A DNA stretch of 64,000 bases from Isoetes taiwanensis (taxonomy: Eukaryota; Streptophyta; Lycopodiopsida; Isoetales; Isoetaceae), in the NCBI GenBank assembly GCA_021234155.1, contig JAJEKV010000004.1, positions 7,444,109-7,508,108 on the forward strand. Direction: 5' to 3'. Made by a program: the position numbers and the translations under genes. The notes below the pieces were generated by a model. The model searched no databases. It saw nothing but the letters and a program-made list of their open reading frames with translations, and had not been told where the DNA came from. Positions 56,241 to 64,000 of the stretch are shown piece by piece (positions within the stretch are counted from its first letter, which is position 1; every line of letters starts with the position of its first letter).

Positions 56241-56955
56241 TGATAAGTTTTCAGCTTTATAAGTCTGTGTTGCAATCATGAGAAGCAGTGGCAGTGATTG
56301 CATTTAGAATGCAAGTGAGCAGACAGTGATCCAAGTGAACTCACAAGTTGCTGAATGTTGTAACCAATGCTGCATGAAGACTTAAACAATTCAATGTGTC
56401 TGCCTATGAGAAGCAGTGGCAGTGGGCCAGACAATCTTGAAAATTATCTAATTACCTAGGGTACAGCAATTGTTGATAAATTGTCTGTTAAGTGCTAGCA
56501 AAAAATGTTCATTGAAGGTTGAGAACCTAATAGTGCAACCATGGGTAAGGTTGAAGAAGAAAGCAAATTAATTCGAAAAATAAGGTTCAATGGTTCCAAG
56601 GCCGATTTTTATCAAAGTTCCTGTGGGATATTGTAAACCCAGCTGTTTCCTTACGTTTATCCTGTGGGATATATGCAGACTTGTAAATAGGCCCGGATAG
56701 GAAAGTGGATCTGCTCCTTAACCGCCGGATTGACGACTATGAATATGGAACCAGTGACAACAGACGGATATACATGAAGTTGTGAAGCGGATCCGGCCTA
56801 GAAGAATGCATAATGCTCAAGTCAACTGAGCTACAGTAATCGGGTCAATGCCCGATGAACAGTAAACTCATTATATGTTTGTGAAGATTTAAAGCTAATG
56901 GTTTATTTCGTTATTACACTTGCAAAAATCACACTCTGGGCCTCTAAATTCATCA
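56241..56955 (+). repeat. Copia 5' LTR
   Basis: 715 bp, TGATAAG to TTCATCA, followed after one base by the tRNA-Met primer site at 56957-56969. Confidence 0.95.
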
Positions 56956-56978
56956 GTGGTATCAGAGCCATCTCAATT

Positions 56979-59975
56979 ATGTCTAGCAGATTTGGAGCAA
57001 GTTTGCTCAACACCATAGATGTTTACAAAGGTGGTCCAGGATTTCAAATATGGAAGGATGCCATAATGCATGTTCTGGATGTGGAGGAGCTTTGGGAGGT
57101 AGTTGATCCTAATAGCTCAGTGGCAGCAGAAGTGCTAACTAGAACAGCCTCTACAGGTTCAGTCACTGGAGCTGCAGGTGGTCAATCTGCAGGGGGAAGC
57201 ACTGGAGCTGCTGGTGCAGGTTCTGGAGCTGCAGGTGCAGGCTCAGGCACTAGTGCTGCACGTACTGGAGGAGGTACCAGTACAGGAGGAGGCAAATCAC
57301 TGCAGGCTAAAGTCAAGGAAGCACAAGGAATCATAACTTGTAAGGTAAGTCCTGCTATACGTTTGAAGTTAAGGTCTCTCAGTCCTAGGGAGATGTGGAA
57401 ATTTCTCCTTAAGCACTATGAGGAGAAAACATCCTCTCAAATAGATTTATTGGGAAATGAACTAAGAAATCTAAAGCTTAGAGAGGATGAAGATGTATCC
57501 GAGTTTTTCAATAAGTTTGATAACTTAATTGCTGACCTAGAAGGGGCTGGGGTTGTGATATCTGAAAGAAGTCAGGTGTTACAAATTTCAAGAGCAATAG
57601 GAGAGAATGAAACATTGGCATTGTTCATTAGAAATACAAGCAAAAGTAGGGAGGAGGCAGAAGTCATGCTTAGAACTGAATGGGAGCAAAAGAAAGTATT
57701 GAGACAAAGCCAAAATGAAGAAACACCTGAAATATTAGTAATGAAAAGGAAAGGCAAAATAATTTGCTATCACTGTCATGAGGCAGGGCACTATAAAAGT
57801 GAATGCCCTAAATTAAAGAAAGATTTTAATTGCTACAATTGTGGGGGAAGAGGACATGCAGCCTCCAAGTGCCCCACACCAAAAAATTATGGTAAATCTT
57901 CCAGAGGAAGGGGTGACTCCAGCAGAGGAGGAAGAGAAAAGAGAGGTAGGAGTGGAGGCTATGAGAAAGCATACATTGCACAAGAAGAACAAGAGGTTAA
58001 GGCTAAGACTGAAACACAAGATGAAGATGAGGTATTAAGTGATTTTGCAGTTATCAATGAAAATTCATGTGCTAATAATGCTGATCATTTGATAGTTGAT
58101 TCTGGAGCTGAAAGATCAGTAGTCAAGGATGCTGAAATCTTGAAGAAATTCTCCACTGCAAAATCAAGAAAAATTCAAGTTGGAAATGGGGCTTTGCAAG
58201 ATATTCAAGGAAGTGGACTTTTGCAGTTAAAAGACTTAAATGGAAATATTGTAAATATTGAAGATGTATTGTGTGTTCCAGCAATAATCAAAAACTTGAT
58301 TTCAGTAAGCCAGTTATGTGATTTGGGATATAGGGTGACATTTGAGGCTGAACAATGTAATGTCTTTCTCAAAAATGAATTGAAGTTTTATGCTAAAAGA
58401 GTTGGCAACTTGTTTGAACTAAGCAATCTTGTGCATTATGATGTAAATGCAATATCTGAAGTTGGTGCAGAATTATGGCACAATAGATTAGCACACACAG
58501 ACTATAAGAAACTAGAAAGTCTGCACAAACAAGGTCTCATTGATTATTGTGACAGCAAAGCTAATCATATATGTGAAGGATGTGCTCTAGGAAAATTCCA
58601 TAGGCTGCCATTTGCTAAAAGACAATCTAAAACTCAGCAGACATTGGAATTAGTGCACTCAGACTTATGTGGCCCATTAAATGTGACAGGGAGAGGTAAC
58701 AAAAGGTATTTCATAACCTTTACTGATGACTACAGTCGAAAATGTAAGGCATATTGCTTAGAAAAGAAATCACAAGCTTTAAATGCATTCAAGCAATATG
58801 TGGCAGAAATGGAAAGGGAAACAGGCCACAAGCTAAAATGCATTAGATCAGATCGTGGTGGAGAGTATTTATCAATAAAATTCAGAACCTACTGCATTAC
58901 ACATGGCATTAAAAGGCAATTAACATGCAGATACACTCCTCAACAAAATGGGGTGTCAGAAAGGAAAAACAGAACAATTATGGATGCAATTAGGTCCATG
59001 TTGAAGAAAAGTGGCTTACCAAATAGCCTTTGGGTGGAAGCTTTGCAAACTGCCATAGAAATTCAGAACATACTTCCTTCTTCCACTCTTCATGGAAATA
59101 TACCAAACATAGTATGGAATCCTAAAGGAAAAATGGACTACTTGAAATATAAAGTCTATGGTTGTTTGGTATATACTCATGTCCCTTCAGAATTAAGGAA
59201 AAAATTGAACAATAGAGCTGAGATTGGTTTCCTGGTGGGTTATGACAATGAAGCTAAGGGATATAGAGTATATAATCCAGAAACAAAGACCATAATAATC
59301 AGTCGAGATGTTCTTTTCAATGAGGATGTATTATATAAGCACAGGTACAGAAAAGGGATAAAAATTGTACCCAAAATTACTGAGCAAATGGCTAAATTTG
59401 AAACTGATGAGCTAGAAGATTCAGAAGAGATTGAGCAGGCTGTTCATAATGAAGAAAATGAGCATCATACACTGGAAAAAGCAATGGAAGAAGAGAATCA
59501 AGTACCTGCAGCAGAAGTAGAACAACAAGTCCCTGAGATAATACAGGAGCCAAGACAAGAAATGCATGAGCCAACCAAGATTAGAAGGAAAAGGAAAACA
59601 CAAGCAGAAAAATTAATTGAAGAAGCAAAGTTAGATGATAAGCCTTATGGCAGAACTGAACAAGGCAAAAGCAGACGTATTGAAGCAGTAGAGCATGAAC
59701 AAATCCTAGCAATTCTAGAAGATGAAATTATACCACAAACTTTTGAAGAGGTCTTGGAGAGTACAGACAAAGAAAAATGGATGGCTGCCATGAGAGATGA
59801 GCTTAAATCATTTGAGGATACCAAAACATATGAATTAGTAAAATCTGATGGAAAGCAGAATATCATAGGGAGTAAATGGCTTTACAAAATTAAGAGTAAT
59901 CCAGATGGGAGCAATAGCTCAAGGGTTCACTCAAAAAAAAAGGCAGAGATTATGATGAAACCTACTCACCCATAG
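56979..59975 (+). pseudogene. Copia gag-protease-integrase and start of RT
   Basis: ATG at 56979 (MSSRFGASLLNTIDVYKG) is preferred over the earlier in-frame ATG inside the LTR. Gag has an unusual Gly/Ala/Ser/Thr-rich insert around residues 59-105, a UBN2-like core (REMWKFLLKHYEEKTSSQID), and two CCHC zinc knuckles (CYHCHEAGHYKSEC and CYNCGGRGHAASKC). Protease: LIVDSGAERSVV. Integrase: HNRLAHTDYKKLESLH with the CEGC pair of the HHCC finger, DLCGPLNVTG, TFTDDYSRK and TPQQNGVSERKNRT (D,D-35-E core), then the GKMDYLKYKVYGCLVY region. RT begins at ETYELVKSDGKQN and continues to GSKWLYKIKSNPDG. Shortly after, a small deletion and an A run throw the frame into a stop at 59975. Confidence 0.92.
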
Positions 59976-60001
59976 TAAAACTCACAAGTATCAGAATTTT
60001 A

Positions 60002-61057
60002 TTGGCCATGGCAAATGCTTTAAATTTAGAATTGCACCATATGGATGTCAAAACAACATTTTTGAATGCAACACTTGAGGAGGAGGCATTTATGAAGCAA
60101 GCACCTGGTTTTGAGCAAGGGAAAAACATGATATGGAAATTACATAGGGCTGTATATGGATTAAAGCAATCACCAAGAGAATGGTATCTCTGTATGAACC
60201 AATTCTTGCAAGAACAGGAATTTGAGAAGTTGCAGAATGATGGCAACTTGTATAGATTTAAGCAAGGAGAAGAATACTGCATAATTGCATTATATGTGGA
60301 TGATTGCATTATGATGGCTAGCTCAATCAAAATCTTAAACTTATGCAAGAATATTCTGAAGTCAAGGTTTCAAATGGCAGACCTAGGTGAACTAAAAAAA
60401 TTCCTAGGTATAGAGGTGGTGAGAAATAGGGAGCAAAAATGGTTAAGGCTGCATCAAGAGAACCATGTACAGAATATGCTAAATAGATTCAATCTGTCAG
60501 AAGCTAAGCCAGCAAAAATTCCAATGACTCCAGGACACAGGTTAACTCATATACAAAATCAAACTGAAGAAGATATTGCAGAAATGGAAAACATCCCTTA
60601 CAGAGCATTAATTGGATGTTTACTATACTTGGCAAATAATACTCGACCTGACATAGCTTATGCAGTCAACATACTGAGCAGGAGAAATCACAATGCAACC
60701 AGAGAACACTGGGAGGCAGCCAAACGAGTCTTGAAATATCTCAAAGGCACTCAAGCACATGGTATTTGCTTCAACTCAGAAAATCTAATTATGAAATGTT
60801 ATAGTGATGCAGATTGGGGAGGTGACTTGCATACAAGAAGATCTACTTCAGGGTATGCAATATTTCTTGGAGGAGGAGTGGTTTCTTGGAGATGTAAAAG
60901 ACAAGCAGCAGTAGCCATGAGTTCAGCTGAAGCAGAATATGCAGCAGCTGCATTGGTGACCAAAGAGGTAGTATGGCTAAGAAGATTACTAAATGAATTG
61001 TATTGTGAACAAATGGGGCCTACTGACATATATGGACAGATAGTCAGAGATGCATAG
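60002..61057 (+). pseudogene. Copia reverse transcriptase and RNase H, second part
   Basis: Continuation in another frame. RT: HHMDVKTTFLNATLEEEAFM (motif A region, TTFLN), WKLHRAVYGLKQSPREWY, and IALYVDDCIMMAS (catalytic YVDD). RNase H: KCYSDADWGGDLHTRRSTSG, then AVAMSSAEAEYAAA with the catalytic Asp/Glu residues. A further frame change near 61040 moves the end of RNase H to the next frame. Confidence 0.92.
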
Positions 61058-61284
61058 CAATTGTGAAGAATCCTGTGCATCATGACAGGACCAAACATAT
61101 AGAATTGAGCATGCATTTCATACGTGATCTTGCTGACAAGAAGATAATCAATATGAAGTATATTGAAACCAATAAACAGGTTGCAGACATTCTCACTAAG
61201 GCACTGTCAGAAAATAAGTATGTGTACTTCAAAGGTGAGTTGAATGTGTCTAATTTACAGACTTATAAGCTGAAGGAGGAGTGA
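61046..61284 (+). pseudogene. Copia RNase H C-terminal end
   Basis: Contains IVKNPVHHDRTKHIELSMHF and VADILTKALSENKYVYFK, the usual Copia polyprotein end, stopping two codons after the polypurine tract as the 3' LTR begins. Confidence 0.9.
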
Positions 61285-62135
61285 TAAGTTTTCAGCTTTA
61301 TAAGTCTGTGTTGCAATCATGAGAAGCAGTGGCAGTGATTGCATTTAGAATGCAAGTGAGCAGACAGTGATCCAAGTGAACTCACAAGTTGCTGAATGTT
61401 GTAACCAATGCTGCATGAAGACTTAAACAATTCAATGTGTCTGCCTATGAGAAGCAGTGGCAGTGGGCCAGACAATCTTGAGAATTATCTAATTACCTAG
61501 GGTACAGCAATTGTTGATAAATTGTCTGTTAAGTGCTAGCAAAAAATGTTCATTGAAGGTTGAGAACCTAATAGTGCAACCATGGTTAAGGTTGAAGAAG
61601 AAAGCAAATTAATTCGAAAAATAAGGTTCAATGGTTCCAAGGCCGATTTTTATCAAAGTTCCTGTGGGATATTGTAAACCCAGTTGTTTCCTTACGTTTA
61701 TCCTGTGGGATATATGCAGACTTGGAAATAGGCCCGGATAGGAAAGTGGATCTGCTCCTTAACCGCCGGATTGACGACTATGAATATGGAACCAGTGACA
61801 ACAGACGGATATACATGAAGTTGTGAAGCGGATCCGGCCTAGAAGAATGCATAATGCTCAAGTCAACTGAGCTACAGTAATCGGGTCAATGCCCGATGAA
61901 CAGTAAACTCATTATATGTTTGTGAAGATTTAAAGCTAATGGTTTATTGACCATTAAAACTAGTTTTCTATAATATTGAGTTTACAATAGTGGAGATGAG
62001 AGACCATATTGTGGCTCTCCACTAAATTCTCACTTGTACTACATATGTTCATGTAGATCTTGTATTTGGAAAATCTTGCTAGGCATTTTGTTATTACACT
62101 TGCAAAAATCACACTCTGGGCCTCTAAATTCATCA
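61282..62135 (+). repeat. Copia 3' LTR with ~139-bp extra segment
   Basis: 854 bp. Relative to the 5' LTR it carries about 139 additional bases starting after ATGGTTTATT near 61949 and ending near 62088. The sequence on both sides is the same as in the 5' LTR. Confidence 0.9.
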
Positions 62136-62770
62136 TCTTGAATGGATGGGCAGATTCCCCATGTTTTATTCTTAAAATACTGGCCGAATGATTAAAGAAA
62201 TAACTGAAAAGAGTTTTTGGTTCTAAAACTACTGAGAACAATGAGAAAACACATAGGCAATGTATACTGAAAACACATAGGCCTCATGGGCATCTCCTTA
62301 AAACCAACCAAGCACATATCAAAATCCAGCAGATTAGTGATACCATTATGGCTGGGATTAGAAGACCTCGCCCTTTCGGGTTTTTCACCCTGACAATAAT
62401 AGCATCACAATCTTTGACGACTAAAACAATATGTGGTGATAAAAAACCCTTATGCTAACTAGCCTTATTGGGCAAGGAGTACATAACTAAAGATATAGTA
62501 CATCATGAACAAAAAAAAGAAAAAAAAATATTTGAACATGCAAGTTTGAATTGTCAACTATAATGTATCTTCAACCATTCATCTTTAACAAATTAAGTGC
62601 ATGCCATGCCATGTCATTTGTATCCTCTTCTTATTCTGCAAATTGAAGAAAAGTGAGTGCAACTGCCGCTAAGCATATCCATGCCATGCCATCTATGTTC
62701 TTTTGTTATTACCTGCAAAAAGAAGAAAAATAAATCAACAGCCGCTAGGCCTAGCCATGCCTCACATATC
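62136..62770. other. Right flank of Copia element, gene-free
   Basis: AT-rich, no gene. A short match to the foldback-like repeats (CCTCGCCCTTTCGGGTTTTT) lies near 62367-62386, and GCATGCCATGCCAT-type words recur at 62600-62690. Confidence 0.4.
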
Positions 62771-62940
62771 CACAAAGGGCATCTAGGCACTAGGGTCTCC
62801 ATCCAGGCACGAGGGCCTCCAAAACCAGGTATGAGAGCCTCTATTCAGACACGAGAACCTCCAAGACCAGGCATGAGAGCCTCCATTTATGCATGAAGGC
62901 CTCCAAACTAGGCATGAAAGCCTCCATCTAGACACATGGA
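62771..62940 (+). repeat. ~21-bp imperfect minisatellite
   Basis: About eight tandem units of the form GCCTCCAAGACCAGGCATGAGA with variation (GGCACGAGGGCCTCC, GGCATGAAAGCCTCC). The overlapping open frame is a by-product of the repeat. Confidence 0.75.
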
Positions 62941-63280
62941 CCTAATCAAAGTTTGTGGGCCTAACCCAAAGATGCGAGCAAAGCGCAAGTGGAACCACAA
63001 GATGGACAGATGAGAAGAAGGGCGGGTGGTGGAACTTAATGCTATCATAAAAAGGAGATGCATGTTAGAGTGCTGATGAGGAGGAAATGAGAAAGAAAAG
63101 ACTAAATAGGGTGTTTTGAAAAAGATAAGAAATAACTACTTAGGCAACTACCTCGGTAGTTCCAGAACTTCATTTATCTTCTAATCGATGAAACGAAGAT
63201 AAATGTCACATCTAGAACTACTAAGAACAATGAGAAGACACATAGGCAATGTACATTGAAAACAAAGGTAGAGACAATGC
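62941..63280. other. Gene-free interval
   Basis: No gene or repeat was recognised. The phrase AACTACTGAGAACAATGAGAA from near 62230 recurs in similar form near 63215, suggesting a diverged duplication of flanking sequence. Confidence 0.4.
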
Positions 63281-63286
63281 ATATCA

Positions 63287-64000
63287 TCACGGGTTTTCTT
63301 CTTTCCCTTCTTCCTTCGAGGAACTTGCTAGAGTCCATACCAAGGATACGGCAGACTCATAGTCCCCTAGACTTGCCTGCTTAATATGCGCTTTGAGGAT
63401 ACGGTCCTTAAGACCACCCTCAAAATAACTCACCTGCATTCGAATGGGCATATCCTTGCCTTGCAAATACACCTCTTCAGGTGTTGATGTACTATTGTAA
63501 GGTACCTGTCTGCCTGATGCTTTCAAATTGGATCAAGGCATGATGTTCACTATGGTGGGGACGTACTCTTGCTTAAAGAGTTTGCAAAATTCTTCCCAAT
63601 TGTTAATTTCTACTCTTTCCCCATGAGAAGCCCCCGCCAAGAAGCGGCCACCCCTCATAACTAGAGAGCAGCATGCAGCACCCTAGTTGCATCTTCCTTA
63701 TTGATGGCTCCAAAATAGATTTCTAATCAGTTAAGCCATCAAATGTCTTTTTCTACTAATTCAGTGCCACATAATTTGGGATGATCCCATTTTTCTAGCC
63801 CCTTAACTTCCTCAAGTGACAAGGCTGCTAGAACTACCACTCCTTGAGTGAGATTTGCATTCATCATCCTAGCTCCAACTCCTTGAGTTTGATGGTTTGA
63901 TTTGCATTTGTAGCTTGGAAAATATGAGGGGAATTTGATTGGGATACAGCCTTCCCACGCGCTCCCTGAGCCTGGTTAGGATCCCCATAGGCATTGGTGC
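63287..64000 (-). pseudogene. Decayed Ty3-type gag, continues beyond the window
   Basis: On the - strand from the window end: PNQAQGARGKAVSQSN, then a broken helical stretch (VLAALSLEEVKGLEKWDHPK), then text around INNWEEFCKLFKQEYVP, the retrotrans_gag pattern W..F...F...Y.P, and finally an open frame (63526-63287) with EVYLQGKDMPIRMQVSYFEG, RILKAHIKQA and SLVWTLASSS. Several stops and shifts interrupt it. The Ty3 assignment rests on this W/F/Y pattern and is moderate. Confidence 0.55.

Larger units (their letters stand above)
56241..62135 (+). mobile_element. Full-length Copia LTR retrotransposon, recent, pol damaged
   Basis: 5' LTR 56241-56955 (715 bp), 3' LTR 61282-62135 (854 bp), both TGATAAG...TTCATCA, with a perfect 5-bp target duplication TCTTG (56236-56240 and 62136-62140). 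Primer site TGGTATCAGAGCC at 56957-56969; polypurine tract GAAGGAGGAG just before the 3' LTR. Domain order gag-protease-integrase-RT-RNase H identifies Copia. By eye the LTRs differ by four substitutions over the shared ~715 bp and one ~139-bp indel, so the insertion is young. The polyprotein is broken at about 59910-59950 and at about 61030-61050. Confidence 0.95.

Noticed and set aside
62771-62940. Possible CRISPR-like array of regularly spaced short repeats
   Set aside because: Units are contiguous and imperfect with no unique spacers; it is a minisatellite in a plant genome.

Overview
The window is nuclear DNA of a land plant. It has GT-AG introns, a multi-exon oxalyl-CoA synthetase gene (AAE3 type), a very long-intron callose synthase gene of the GSL8/GSL10 (CALS10/CALS9) type, and nested plant retroelements. 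The mix of a LINE with a C-terminal zinc finger, a Penelope-like reverse transcriptase, many AT-rich introns and a high transposon load suits a large-genome seed-free plant (lycophyte or fern) or a gymnosperm better than a compact angiosperm. I cannot fix the species from sequence alone.

Layout. 0-5.1 kb: one non-LTR retrotransposon (LINE) on +, with ORF1, endonuclease and reverse transcriptase, a frameshift, and a TATTC tail. 5.3-6.5 kb: decayed coding-like segments on - (coiled coil plus membrane helices). 7.8-10.7 kb: AAE3 on +, four exons, with a one-base frameshift near its C-terminus. 11.9-13.1 kb: a short PPR-like remnant and two unidentified acidic ORFs. 13.8-14.2 kb: a Harbinger/Tourist-type MITE with TTA target duplication. 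15.3-40.0 kb: callose synthase on -. I could place 29 exons that join in frame into about 1,769 codons; the N-terminal ~180 residues of the family were not found. Its introns carry a 3.6-kb non-autonomous LTR element with captured NLR sequence, decayed Copia pieces, other gene fragments and a dispersed CTTT-tailed repeat. 42.4-48.6 kb: a Penelope-like reverse transcriptase flanked by 1.16-kb near-identical inverted arms and split by a 1-kb foldback-like insertion. Two more copies of that 1-kb repeat lie at 50.7-51.8 and 53.9-54.9 kb. 56.2-62.1 kb: a recent full-length Copia element with intact target duplication but a broken pol. 62.8-64 kb: a minisatellite and a decayed Ty3-type gag on -.

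Only two host genes look functional or nearly so: AAE3 (soluble oxalate-CoA ligase of oxalate breakdown) and callose synthase (plasma membrane beta-1,3-glucan synthesis at cell plates and plasmodesmata). They are not functionally linked; the remainder is mostly a transposon nest. The most unusual item is the reverse-transcriptase unit bounded by long inverted arms, whose outer 315 bp look like TG...CA LTRs followed by a tRNA-Met primer-site match. Next is the small LTR element that has picked up NB-ARC P-loop sequence and repeated cysteine modules.
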